46,681 nt of DNA from an uncultured Pelagibacteraceae bacterium (GTDB lineage: Bacteria; Pseudomonadota; Alphaproteobacteria; Pelagibacterales; Pelagibacteraceae), in the NCBI GenBank assembly GCA_902604975.1, contig CACLAY010000006.1, forward strand, positions 1 through 46,681, in the 5' to 3' direction. The notes under the pieces are model-generated. The model did no database searches. It worked only from the letters and a program-made list of their open reading frames with translations, and was not told where the DNA came from. This document shows positions 1 to 8,118 of this stretch, piece after piece (the stretch's first letter is position 1; every line of letters begins with the position of its first letter). The position numbers and the translations under genes are program-made.

Positions 1-732
1 TATGACATGGTCGTTCAAGGTATGGGAGGCTTGATGAGTGTAACTGGCCATCCAAACTCAGAACCAACAAGGGTTGGAACCTCTATTGGTGATATCACAG
101 CAGGGCTTTTTACAGCAATTGGAATTAATGCAGCTTTATACGATAGACAAAAAACTGGTAAAGGAGCTTTTATAGATGTCTCTATGTTAGATTGCCAAAT
201 AGCAATTTTAGAAAATGCAATTGCAAGGTATCTTTCCAAAAATGAAATTCCAGGACCAATGGGTTCAAGACATCCATCTATTGCTCCCTTTGAAGCTTTT
301 AAAACGAAAGATAGTTATATAATTATTGCTGCAGGAAATGATAAACTTTTTACAAAACTTTGTGACGTATTAAAAATTCCTGAAACTGCAAATGATGAAA
401 GATTTAATTCTAATTCACTAAGATGTGAAAACATGGATCACTTAAAAGAAATTTTTGAAAAACAATTGAGCTCCAAATCTACAGATGAATGGGTTAAAGA
501 AATGGAAGAATTGAAAATTCCATGTGGGCCAATTTTTAATATAAAACAAGCTGTAGAAAATCCTCAAATTCAAGAAAGAAATATGATTGTAAAATCATAC
601 CATAAAATTATTGGAGAATTTAAATCAGCAGGAAACCCTATCAAAATGTCTACCTACAAAGATGAAAATACAAGAGGTGATATTCCTGATTTAGATGAGC
701 ACAGGGAAAAAATAATAAAGGAATTTAGTTAA
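1..732 (+). CDS. Class III CoA-transferase (CaiB/BaiF family), 5' end missing
   Basis: The reading frame is open from the first base, so the gene begins outside the window and only the C-terminal ~243 residues are seen. The family moves CoA between carboxylic acids, usually in carnitine, oxalate, succinate or bile-acid-like catabolism, in the cytosol. Visible family signatures are VVQGMGGLMSVTG near the left edge, then GKGAFIDVSMLD; the family's acyl-accepting Asp lies upstream of the latter in full-length members and may be outside the window. The C-terminal small domain follows (SRHPSIAPFEAFKTKD). It ends 1 nt before the convergent rpoZ stop. The acid substrate cannot be told from this fragment. 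Family assignment is firm; substrate is unknown. Confidence 0.88.
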   Translation, partial: YDMVVQGMGGLMSVTGHPNSEPTRVGTSIGDITAGLFTAIGINAALYDRQKTGKGAFIDVSMLDCQIAILENAIARYLSKNEIPGPMGSRHPSIAPFEAFKTKDSYIIIAAGNDKLFTKLCDVLKIPETANDERFNSNSLRCENMDHLKEIFEKQLSSKSTDEWVKEMEELKIPCGPIFNIKQAVENPQIQERNMIVKSYHKIIGEFKSAGNPIKMSTYKDENTRGDIPDLDEHREKIIKEFS

Positions 733-733
733 T

Positions 734-1252
734 TTATTCTTGGTTTTCTGTTTCGTCTGATACAGTCTCTTCTTGATCTTTCATTTCGTCCAATGAAACA
801 TCAGACTCTTCTTCTTGCATGTCCTCAACAGTTTCAGATGAGGGTTGTTCAGCTGTATTTTGTAACTCAGCTAAATCATCTTTAGAAACTTGAATTTTTT
901 CTGGAATTTTTCTAGCTCTCTTAGATGGAAGGATTGGCACTCCGCTCTTTGAAATTTCACCTTTGTAAAGATTTTCAAAATCATCGCCAATATCATCTTC
1001 GTCCTCTGATGTATCATCAACTTGCTCAACATGCTTTCTTAACTTGTAAACTGCAGCATCTGTTAAATCAGGAACTTTGATTGTTTCTTCAGCGATTTCT
1101 CTTAATGCTATGACAGTATTTTTGTCATTATCTCTATCTAAAGTAGGCTCTAATCCTGAGTTAAGTTGTGTAGCTCTTTCCTTTGCAACTAAAACTAATT
1201 CATAAGGACTATCTACTTTATCTATGCAATCTTCTACTGTAACTCTTGCCAT
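734..1252 (-). CDS. rpoZ: DNA-directed RNA polymerase omega subunit with long acidic C-terminal extension
   Basis: Residues 1-75 match the omega fold: [13 protein letters not shown] at the N-terminus, then [14 protein letters not shown], then the [14 protein letters not shown] helix. Omega binds beta-prime and aids core assembly; it is usually about 70-130 residues. Here the protein is 172 residues. From about residue 76 it runs into a low-complexity tail rich in Glu and Asp ([27 protein letters not shown]), broken by a short basic patch (KRARKIPEK, about 111-119). The tail has no recognised domain and is probably disordered. It ends 1 nt from the convergent CoA-transferase. The core identity is secure; the tail's role is unknown. 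Confidence 0.9.
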   Translation of the reverse strand: MARVTVEDCIDKVDSPYELVLVAKERATQLNSGLEPTLDRDNDKNTVIALREIAEETIKVPDLTDAAVYKLRKHVEQVDDTSEDEDDIGDDFENLYKGEISKSGVPILPSKRARKIPEKIQVSKDDLAELQNTAEQPSSETVEDMQEEESDVSLDEMKDQEETVSDETENQE

Positions 1253-1294
1253 GGACGGTTAGATACACCTCGATTGTGAAAAAATCAAGCAGTA

Positions 1295-2503
1295 TTAGAG
1301 ATAAACAGGATTTAATTTTTTTCTAATAGTGAAAAGTAAGGCTATAGAGCAAGCAATTGCAATTGCTGCAATAAATGCAATCTTTTCAATTGTAAATCCA
1401 GCATCTATAAAAATGCCAAATAACGCCGTTCCAAAGGCAGTTGCAAATACCATTAAAGCAGTTGTTAATGCTTTTATAGATCCAATATATTTTACACCGT
1501 AAATCTCTGCCCATGTTGATGATCCTAACAAGTTAGCTAGACCGTTTGATATTCCTACCAATCCAAGGAATAAAAAAGCAGTTTGTGGAGCATCAAAATA
1601 AATGATCACTAAAGTTCCTAAAAATAATGGAATATTCATATAGATTAGTAATTTTCTACTTGTAAACTTATCAATTAAATAACCAGCAACAATTAAAGTA
1701 ATTACAGAAAAAATTGAGTAAGACATAAAAGATTGCGCAATAGTATATTCACCCCACCCTTTTGAATTAGTTACAAATGATTGATATACAAATATTCCTG
1801 TAGCTATCCATGGCATTGCCAACATATTTAATGATATAATATAAAATCTATAATCACCAAGAACTTCCATTCTTTTCCAGTTTTTAATATTGACCTCTTT
1901 TAATTTTTCATTTTGGTTACTCTCTCTGGTATCTAATTTAATATCTTTAACTAAAATGTAAGATGCCAACGGTAGGCAAATCAAAACTAGTAAAGAAAAG
2001 GATATCCATAAATCTTGCCACACGAACAGAGTTAAAAGATAAACAATTAAGACTGGCATGATAAATTCAGCAGAAGATAAACCAAACCATATAATGCTTA
2101 ACGCTTTACCTCTTGATTTTGTAAAATATCTAGAAATCGTGGTTGATGCTGTGTGAGACATTAATCCTTGTCCAGAAAACCTCATTAAAAAAATTGCAAC
2201 AAACAAAAAAGCAACAGACGATGTTTTGGAAAAGAAAAAAGAAGAGAATGATAGAAGTATAGTAACAAAAATTGCAAATTTAATCACATTCACATCATCA
2301 ATTTTTTTTCCAATCCATATTAGAAGTAAGCTACTAAATAAAGTAGCTGATGCATAAATCGTGCCAAATTGTCCATGTGTTATAGAAAGTGTTTCTCTTA
2401 TGCTAGAATTAAAAAGTCCTATAAAAAAACTCTGTCCAAAACACGAAAAAAATGTAAAAATAAAACCAAAAATAATTACTTTTAAACTTAAACTTTTAAA
2501 CAT
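1295..2503 (-). CDS. MFS transporter
   Basis: A 402-residue, strongly hydrophobic protein with about 12 predicted membrane segments in two six-helix halves, separated by a charged central loop (about residues 190-215). The length and layout are those of a Major Facilitator Superfamily carrier in the inner membrane. The loop after helix 2 has a weak MFS motif-A pattern (GKKIDDVNV), and the matching loop in the second half has GYLIDKFTSRK. The substrate is not evident; organic anions such as monocarboxylates are common for MFS carriers of this size. Its start lies only 11 bp from the divergent dehydrogenase start, so the two may be co-regulated. Confidence 0.85.
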   Translation of the reverse strand: MFKSLSLKVIIFGFIFTFFSCFGQSFFIGLFNSSIRETLSITHGQFGTIYASATLFSSLLLIWIGKKIDDVNVIKFAIFVTILLSFSSFFFSKTSSVAFLFVAIFLMRFSGQGLMSHTASTTISRYFTKSRGKALSIIWFGLSSAEFIMPVLIVYLLTLFVWQDLWISFSLLVLICLPLASYILVKDIKLDTRESNQNEKLKEVNIKNWKRMEVLGDYRFYIISLNMLAMPWIATGIFVYQSFVTNSKGWGEYTIAQSFMSYSIFSVITLIVAGYLIDKFTSRKLLIYMNIPLFLGTLVIIYFDAPQTAFLFLGLVGISNGLANLLGSSTWAEIYGVKYIGSIKALTTALMVFATAFGTALFGIFIDAGFTIEKIAFIAAIAIACSIALLFTIRKKLNPVYL

Positions 2504-2514
2504 ATAAATAATTT

Positions 2515-3390
2515 ATGACTTGTAATGTTGCTTTCATAGGTCTCGGGGTAATGGGTTATCCGATGGCTGGATATATATCAAAAGCTGGGCATAATGTAAC
2601 TGTTTTTAATAGAACAACTGCCAAAGCTGAAAAATGGATTTCTGAATATAAAGGTAAAATGGCTTCAACGCCAAAAGAAGCTGCAGAAGGTGCTGATTTT
2701 ATTTTTACATGTGTTGGTAACGATGAAGATTTGAAACAAGTAACTTTGGGAGAAAATGGTTTATATCATAGTGCTAAAGAAGGTTCGATATATGTAGATA
2801 ATTCAACTGTGTCTGCAGAAGTATCTAGAGAACTTTATAATAAAGCAAAAGAAAAAGGATTTGCATTTTTAGATGCACCAATTTCTGGAGGACAATCTGG
2901 AGCTGAAGGTGGAATTCTTACAGTTATGGTTGGAGGTGACGAAGAGGTTTTCAAAAAAGCTGAACCAGTGATTGATTGCTATAGCAAGAAAGTAAAATTA
3001 ATTGGTCAATCAGGAAGTGGTCAACTTACGAAAATGATGAACCAAATGTGTATTGCAGGAGTTGTTCAAGGTTTATCAGAAGCTATTAACTTTGGCATAA
3101 ATGCTGGATTGGATATTGATAAGGTTATGGAAACAATTTCTAAGGGTGCTGCTCAATCTTGGCAAATGGAAAATAGATATAAAACTATGGTTGAAGATAA
3201 ATTTGATTACGGTTTTGCAGTTGATTGGATGAGAAAAGATTTGAAGATTGTAATTGAAGAAGCAAAAAGAAATGGTTCACCTGTGCCAATTACAGAAATT
3301 GTTGATGAGTATTATGCGGATGTTCAAAAAATGGGTGGTAACCGTTGGGATAGCTCTAGTTTAATTGCTAGACTCAAGAAAAAAAAGTAA
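2515..3390 (+). CDS. NAD(P)-dependent beta-hydroxyacid dehydrogenase (3-hydroxyisobutyrate / tartronate-semialdehyde type)
   Basis: A 291-residue cytosolic oxidoreductase. The N-terminal Rossmann fold shows GLGVMG at residues 9-14; FNRT after beta-2 suggests NADPH preference. The family substrate signature DAPISGGQSGAEGG lies at about 120-133, and the catalytic Lys is K173 in GSGQLTKMMNQM. Length and order of motifs are those of 3-hydroxyisobutyrate, tartronate-semialdehyde (GarR/GlxR) and succinic-semialdehyde reductases. These cannot be separated by eye. It starts 11 bp from the divergent MFS gene and is followed, 4 nt after its stop, by a PNPOx-like gene, which suggests cotranscription. 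Confidence 0.9.
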   Translation: MTCNVAFIGLGVMGYPMAGYISKAGHNVTVFNRTTAKAEKWISEYKGKMASTPKEAAEGADFIFTCVGNDEDLKQVTLGENGLYHSAKEGSIYVDNSTVSAEVSRELYNKAKEKGFAFLDAPISGGQSGAEGGILTVMVGGDEEVFKKAEPVIDCYSKKVKLIGQSGSGQLTKMMNQMCIAGVVQGLSEAINFGINAGLDIDKVMETISKGAAQSWQMENRYKTMVEDKFDYGFAVDWMRKDLKIVIEEAKRNGSPVPITEIVDEYYADVQKMGGNRWDSSSLIARLKKKK

Positions 3391-3394
3391 TCCA

Positions 3395-4000
3395 ATGTCA
3401 AATGCCGTCCCATACTATGAGGACTTTTCTGAAATAAAGAAAAAAATTTGGTCAATGCTTAATAATGCAGTGACTAATAGATCATCACCTTTTCGAATTC
3501 CAGTTTTTGTTTGTGGTGATCAGTCAGATTTTGATGGAAGAATTGTAGTTCTTAGAAAATCAGATCAATCAAATAATATAATTCAATTTCACAGCGATAT
3601 TAGATCAGACAAAATTCCAAAATTAAAAAAAAATAATAATGCTGCTTTAATTTTTTATGATAAAGAGGAAAAAATTCAACTAAGAGTAAAAGTAAATTGC
3701 ATAATCAACCATAATAATAAAATCACAGAACAATCTTGGTTAAATACAGCTCATGTAAGTCGTAAATGTTATTTAGTAAACAATGGACCAGGAACAGAAA
3801 CGGATGAACCAAGTTCAGGTTTAAGTGAAGACATTGAAAAATCAGGCTTTACCATGGAACAAAGTGAAGAAGGTTATAAAAACTTTACAGTAATACAATG
3901 TAATATTGAAAGTATTGAATGGCTTTATCTCGCAGCAAAAGGCCATAGAAGAGCAAGATTTGATATTTCAAATAATAAACAAAACTGGCTAGTTCCATAA
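3395..4000 (+). CDS. PNPOx-like FMN-binding split-barrel protein (Alr4036 type)
   Basis: A 201-residue protein with the pyridoxamine-phosphate-oxidase-like flavin-binding fold. The core is RIVVLRKSDQ, IQFHSDIRSDKIPKL and AALIFYDKEEKIQLRVK. The C-terminus has the WLYLAAKGHRRARF motif typical of the Alr4036 group. The start is set at the ATG at 3395, 4 nt past the preceding stop; an upstream in-frame TTG at 3365 would place the N-terminus inside the dehydrogenase gene and is less likely. The fold binds FMN or F420-like cofactors. Whether this is a true PNP oxidase is doubtful, and its reaction is unknown. Confidence 0.78.
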   Translation: MSNAVPYYEDFSEIKKKIWSMLNNAVTNRSSPFRIPVFVCGDQSDFDGRIVVLRKSDQSNNIIQFHSDIRSDKIPKLKKNNNAALIFYDKEEKIQLRVKVNCIINHNNKITEQSWLNTAHVSRKCYLVNNGPGTETDEPSSGLSEDIEKSGFTMEQSEEGYKNFTVIQCNIESIEWLYLAAKGHRRARFDISNNKQNWLVP

Positions 4001-4002
4001 AA

Positions 4003-4203
4003 ATGCTAAGTGGATTTATTATTGCTATAGCGCTTGTTTTAGGGGGATTGGCAGTAATGAGGTTTGGCATTTTTCAAATTAGAAAATTTAAAAAAGGCGA
4101 AACCAAAGTTTCTAAGAAAATTAGTGAGCAAATCGCATTTGTGGTATTTTTTCTAATAATTTTAGGACTTATTATTTACTCAGTTAATGACCTTCTTTTC
4201 TGA
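4003..4203 (+). CDS. Small two-helix membrane protein, unknown function
   Basis: A 66-residue protein beginning 2 nt after the PNPOx-like gene, probably in the same transcript. Residues 1-23 form a hydrophobic helix, then comes a basic segment (RKFKKGETKVSKK), then a second helix at about residues 44-62. It has no recognised domain. The tight coupling and clear helix-loop-helix topology support a real gene rather than a chance frame. It is convergent with the secreted metallopeptidase-like gene, whose stop lies 14 bp away. Confidence 0.6.
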   Translation: MLSGFIIAIALVLGGLAVMRFGIFQIRKFKKGETKVSKKISEQIAFVVFFLIILGLIIYSVNDLLF

Positions 4204-4217
4204 AGATCAGTTAAGGA

Positions 4218-5147
4218 TTAACTAAAAATATCCTGTATCATTAATGTCTTGCTTGGGAGTATTTTTTTAAGATCTTTTCTTTTGTATTTACTTAATTTTT
4301 CGTAAAATTCATCCAATGTCATACCAAAAGTATTTTTAAAACTAGTTTGCCAATTCCAGCCTGAGGGTTGTTTAGCCCTTTGTATCCAGAATTCTCTAAA
4401 AACTAACTCAAATGCTTCTTCTTCAGAAAGATTATTTTTTTTTAATTCGTTAACTAAAGCCAGCAATATGAATGCAGAGCCAGCATAATTACTATCAAAT
4501 CCATTTTTTTGTGGTGATGTCTTATGTTGTTCGTATAAATTAGGTTCTTTGGTAACCTTTTTAATACTCCATCTTTTTCTCTCTTGAATGTCGCTCTTTA
4601 AAAGGTCTTTTTTGTAATATTGCCTTGAATAGATCTCTTCTAAAACTTTAGCACCTCCCTCTACCAACCATTTTGCACTGTTGTTAGACAGACACCCAAC
4701 TCTGTGAGAAAGTGCTCTTTGATAAACATGAAAATACTCATGAACAATAACAGTGTAAGTACGAATTTTATTAATTGAACTTGTCCAATCTTGTGGAAAT
4801 ATATCTAGTTGCATCCATGGTTCAGGTGAATTACATCCTTCAATACCTGAGTATTTCATATTAATACGCTTTTCTGGAAAAGGATTTTTTGTGCTTTTCC
4901 ATGCATAGATATCCATATTATAGCCCTGTTTCATGTTAGTTAATTTCATATTATTCTTAACCCAATCGTTAGTGTTCTCATTTATAGGCATAACTTCTTG
5001 CACAATATTCATTATGTTTTTGAATTCAGTAACCCATTTCTTTGGTAAATTTTCATGCAAATTATATTTAAACTTAAATTTTTCTACGGCAACTACTGAA
5101 GTAGAGTAAAAAATTAAAGTGATTAAAACTATAAATATTTTTCTCAT
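4218..5147 (-). CDS. Secreted gluzincin-like zinc metallopeptidase homologue
   Basis: A 309-residue protein with a signal peptide (hydrophobic residues 5-20, cleavage probably near VVAVEK). It has an HExxH zinc motif in IVHEYFHVYQRAL. About 28 residues on comes KWLVEGGAKVLEE, whose Glu fits the third ligand of gluzincin / peptidase-MA-like enzymes. It should therefore act in the periplasm or outside the cell. It is the last gene of a leftward directon with three other secreted proteins, 18 bp after its neighbour. It is not obviously homologous to the two HExxH paralogues upstream (different motif and third ligand). Substrate is unknown. Confidence 0.72.
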   Translation of the reverse strand: MRKIFIVLITLIFYSTSVVAVEKFKFKYNLHENLPKKWVTEFKNIMNIVQEVMPINENTNDWVKNNMKLTNMKQGYNMDIYAWKSTKNPFPEKRINMKYSGIEGCNSPEPWMQLDIFPQDWTSSINKIRTYTVIVHEYFHVYQRALSHRVGCLSNNSAKWLVEGGAKVLEEIYSRQYYKKDLLKSDIQERKRWSIKKVTKEPNLYEQHKTSPQKNGFDSNYAGSAFILLALVNELKKNNLSEEEAFELVFREFWIQRAKQPSGWNWQTSFKNTFGMTLDEFYEKLSKYKRKDLKKILPSKTLMIQDIFS

Positions 5148-5165
5148 TTTAATTAATTTGTTTAA

Positions 5166-6131
5166 TTAATAATTTACTTTATCTAAAATATTTCCTTCAA
5201 CACCATGAACAAAGTAACCTTCATTATCTTTTTTCATATTTCTTGTGGAACAACTTGATGCAAATCTCCACTTCCATTTATATTTCCCTGCTTTTTTTAA
5301 TTTTCTAATGATATGTAGAAAATTAGGATGTTCATATTTTCCAAGTTCAAATAAGCAAAATACTTTATAGGGATCATAAGGATCCTCTCTAGTAGGAGTG
5401 AGATAAACTGAGTCCATAAATTGAGGGCACTTATCTATATTGTGGGCATAAATCTTTCCAATTCTAGGGCTACTAGGATTTACTGAATTTAACATTGTTC
5501 TTTGATCATAGTTTTTTAAATGACTACTATGGCTCTTAAGATTTGATGATTTAATCCAGGGCATACAATTTGCCCCCATTCCTTGAGTATGAAGTAATTC
5601 ATGCAATGCTATTGCAGCTTTTCGTTTATCAGTTCTTACACTTTTATTTCTTAAGAAAATGGAACCAAAACCTACACCAGCCTCACCACCATCAACACTA
5701 TTGATATCGGCAAAATTAAAATAAACTTTTTTATTATTTGTTTGACCTTTTTTGAAATACAGAAAAGGAGTTATGTCGTTATTTGCCCATTTATGAAGCT
5801 GTTTAAAATTTTTATCCATTCGTATAAATGTGATATCTAATTTTCCATCTTCTCTATAATCCAATTTATATTTCCTTGGTATTTTGTCTCCTTTTTTATT
5901 TTTACTCGTAGCTATGCTCATCATTTCATTCATACTCAAAATAATTTTTTCCATTTTGCCATTGATATCAAGCTCTCTGTCTTCGCTATCTTTAGCTAAT
6001 AAATAATTGAAATGAATTTGATAATCATCTGTTACATCAGGCTGATCCTCAAAATATCTTCCAGCTTTTTCATCTGATGCAAAAACGGCATTTGAAAATA
6101 GGGAAAATACTATTATTAATATTTTAATCAT
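5166..6131 (-). CDS. Secreted HExxHxxG protein, paralogue A
   Basis: A 321-residue protein with a signal peptide (MIKILIIVFSLFSNAVFA) and a metallopeptidase-like motif HELLHTQGMGANC. The first 45 mature residues (SDEKAGRYFEDQPDVTD, then YLLAKDSEDRELDINGKMEK) are nearly the same as in the paralogue ending at 6715, showing a duplication. The HExxHxxG pattern resembles metzincins, but the position of their third ligand is Ala; a Cys two residues later is kept in both paralogues. Its start overlaps the preceding gene by 4 nt (ATGA), so they are translationally coupled. No named family recognised; likely an exported hydrolase or an inactive relative. Confidence 0.7.
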   Translation of the reverse strand: MIKILIIVFSLFSNAVFASDEKAGRYFEDQPDVTDDYQIHFNYLLAKDSEDRELDINGKMEKIILSMNEMMSIATSKNKKGDKIPRKYKLDYREDGKLDITFIRMDKNFKQLHKWANNDITPFLYFKKGQTNNKKVYFNFADINSVDGGEAGVGFGSIFLRNKSVRTDKRKAAIALHELLHTQGMGANCMPWIKSSNLKSHSSHLKNYDQRTMLNSVNPSSPRIGKIYAHNIDKCPQFMDSVYLTPTREDPYDPYKVFCLFELGKYEHPNFLHIIRKLKKAGKYKWKWRFASSCSTRNMKKDNEGYFVHGVEGNILDKVNY

Positions 6132-6712
6132 TTAGATATGTTTTTATCATTTAATTTTATCATCGCTTTTCCTGGAGCAAAAGTATAATCGTTATCATCC
6201 ATTAATTTTCCATTTTTCATATTATATAATTTCCAATTAAATTTAAGATTGCTATTTTGTTTTTTTCCTAATTTTAAAATTGTTAATTCAATTTTTCTAG
6301 GTTTACCTCCAGAAGACCCTACAAAAGACCTAGTTTCTCCCTCTTTCCAAATTCCCAAAGGAAATTTACATCCATTTTCAATTATTCTACCACCACGTCT
6401 ACTATCCCAAATTCTTCCTATGCATTGTCCATCATTTGTTATGGTGAATAGCTGAGTTTTAAGTCCACTTTGTCCTTTTCTTGTTCTTTTATAAACTTTT
6501 ATTTTTTCTCCAGTATTTGGATGGTCCCAGTTCTCTGGGCCTTCAATTTTCTTTTTTTTCTTTTCACCAAATACCAAATTAGTTTTTGAAAATTTAATTT
6601 CAGTATCATTTCTAATTTTACCACCCGTAAACAACTCTAAAGGTATAAATCTTTCGAATGCGTGCAAGAATTGTGGAAATAAAGCTATAAAAATTATCAG
6701 CAATATTTTCAT
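6128..6712 (-). CDS. Secreted protein of unknown function in the metallopeptidase-like operon
   Basis: A 194-residue protein with a signal peptide (MKILLIIFIALFPQFLHA) followed by a soluble, Lys/Gly-rich mature region. It contains two Cys residues (in NDGQCIGR and ENGCKFP, about 16 apart) that could form a disulfide in the periplasm. I recognise no family. It sits between the two HExxHxxG paralogues, 2 nt after the first and overlapping the second by 4 nt, so all three are almost certainly made together. A role as a partner, substrate or inhibitor of the neighbouring HExxH proteins is a guess from position only. Confidence 0.62.
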   Translation of the reverse strand: MKILLIIFIALFPQFLHAFERFIPLELFTGGKIRNDTEIKFSKTNLVFGEKKKKKIEGPENWDHPNTGEKIKVYKRTRKGQSGLKTQLFTITNDGQCIGRIWDSRRGGRIIENGCKFPLGIWKEGETRSFVGSSGGKPRKIELTILKLGKKQNSNLKFNWKLYNMKNGKLMDDNDYTFAPGKAMIKLNDKNISK

Positions 6713-6714
6713 CT

Positions 6715-7581
6715 CTAGAAATTTTTGAAATCTTTATATAAATTATATGTGCACCAAGTTCTTTTCTTTTTAATTTTATTTAGTTTTTTATGAGAATATC
6801 GATCTCTCCATTCATAATTACTATCAGGAGAAATACCTCGACCAACTTCTGCAGCCATTGCACATTTTAAGTAAACAGGATTAAATGGTGTACTAGAAGT
6901 CGGTTCTAAAAAAACAGAATCTTTAAAATCAGGACAAGTAGGATCTTTATGATTATACAATCCGCCCAAACTATACTTATCTCCCCCGTCAGGCCCTCCA
7001 ATTATTGTCCCAAACTTGTGTGATTTTTTAGCTCCTTTTATGCATGGCCAAGCAAATCCATTTACATGCATTAATTCGTGTAACGTAATAAGAATTCTTT
7101 TTCTAGCACTTGGATTATGTTTGTTTTTTAAAAAGATGTATCCATGGTGAACAGCGCCTTGTCCACCATCTCTATGACCTACATCAACCCAAGCAAAGTA
7201 CAATTTATTAGGATTATTAAATCCTAATTTTGTCAAATATGCATCAGGGTATTCCATATTATAGTTTCCTTTATATTGTTTATCCAATCTAACAAAAGAA
7301 ATATCCATTTTGCCATCTTCCCTTAAGTCATACCTAAACTTCTGATTACCCTTTGTCATTTCGAGCACTTTTTCATTGGCCTCTAATAACTCCTTCTCCA
7401 TTTTTCCATTGATATCCCATTCTCTATCCTCGCTATTTTTGTTTAAGAGATAAATGAAATGAACTTGAGGTTCATCAGTAACATCTGGTTGATCTTCAAA
7501 ATATCTTCCAGCTTTTTCATCTGATGCAAAAGAGAAGGATGAAAATAAAAATATTATAAAAAATATAATTATTTTTTTCAT
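6715..7581 (-). CDS. Secreted HExxHxxG protein, paralogue B
   Basis: A 288-residue protein when started at the ATG at 7581, which directly opens a signal peptide (MKKIIIFFIIFLFSSFSFA). The longer frame up to 7638 runs into the carbonic anhydrase gene and would bury the signal peptide. The zinc-type motif is HELMHVNGFAWPC. It shares the mature N-terminus (SDEKAGRYFEDQPDVTD) and the layout of paralogue A, including a Cys after the motif and a later LEPTSSTPFNP segment that matches LTPTREDPYDP in A. It starts 4 nt after the carbonic anhydrase stop. Family and substrate are unknown. Confidence 0.7.
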   Translation of the reverse strand: MKKIIIFFIIFLFSSFSFASDEKAGRYFEDQPDVTDEPQVHFIYLLNKNSEDREWDINGKMEKELLEANEKVLEMTKGNQKFRYDLREDGKMDISFVRLDKQYKGNYNMEYPDAYLTKLGFNNPNKLYFAWVDVGHRDGGQGAVHHGYIFLKNKHNPSARKRILITLHELMHVNGFAWPCIKGAKKSHKFGTIIGGPDGGDKYSLGGLYNHKDPTCPDFKDSVFLEPTSSTPFNPVYLKCAMAAEVGRGISPDSNYEWRDRYSHKKLNKIKKKRTWCTYNLYKDFKNF

Positions 7582-7585
7582 TTTT

Positions 7586-8098
7586 TTAAAATACAGATTT
7601 AGAATATTTTTTCCAGTTTTCTTGATATCTAATAGCATTTTGTTTTACTGCTTCAATTTCATCATCAGTTAACTGACGAATAATTTTTCCAGGTGAACCC
7701 ATTACTAACGAATTATCAGGAATTTCCTTATTCTCTGTAATTAATGATTTTGCACCAATAATACAATTCTTTCCTATTTTGGCTTTATTAAGTACAACAG
7801 CCCCTATTCCAATTAAAGAGTTGTCATCAATTGTACAACCATGGAGCATTACTAAATGACCTATAGTTACATTCTTCCCAATTTTTAATGGATAACCTGG
7901 ATCTGTATGTAAAACACTTCCATCTTGTACATTTGAACCTTCTCCAATATGTATATTTTCAATGTCACCTCTTAGTGTTGCATTAAACCAGACACTAGAG
8001 TTTTTCTCTAATGTTACATCACCAATTATAACAGCGTTTGGTGCTACCCAATTTTCGCCAAGGTTTTTTGGTTTTTTATCTTTTAAATCGTAAAACAT
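7586..8098 (-). CDS. Gamma-class carbonic anhydrase family protein (left-handed beta-helix)
   Basis: A 170-residue hexapeptide-repeat protein. Repeats such as IIGDVTLEKNSSVW and IGKNVTIGHLVMLHG form the left-handed beta-helix. Three His residues, H64 (SVLHTD), H81 (IGHLVM) and H86 (MLHG), match the zinc ligands of Cam-type gamma-carbonic anhydrases, including the 5-residue spacing of the last two. Many relatives (YrdA, PaaY) have weak or unproven activity, so hydration of CO2 is likely but not certain. It heads the leftward directon with the four secreted proteins and starts only 20 bp from the divergent thioredoxin-like gene. Confidence 0.85.
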   Translation of the reverse strand: MFYDLKDKKPKNLGENWVAPNAVIIGDVTLEKNSSVWFNATLRGDIENIHIGEGSNVQDGSVLHTDPGYPLKIGKNVTIGHLVMLHGCTIDDNSLIGIGAVVLNKAKIGKNCIIGAKSLITENKEIPDNSLVMGSPGKIIRQLTDDEIEAVKQNAIRYQENWKKYSKSVF

Positions 8099-8118
8099 AA
8101 ATTATATAGTCTTTTAAC

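Noticed and set aside
7582..7638. A 19-residue N-terminal extension of secreted paralogue B
   Set aside because: It would overlap the carbonic anhydrase coding region and hide a textbook signal peptide that begins exactly at the ATG at 7581.
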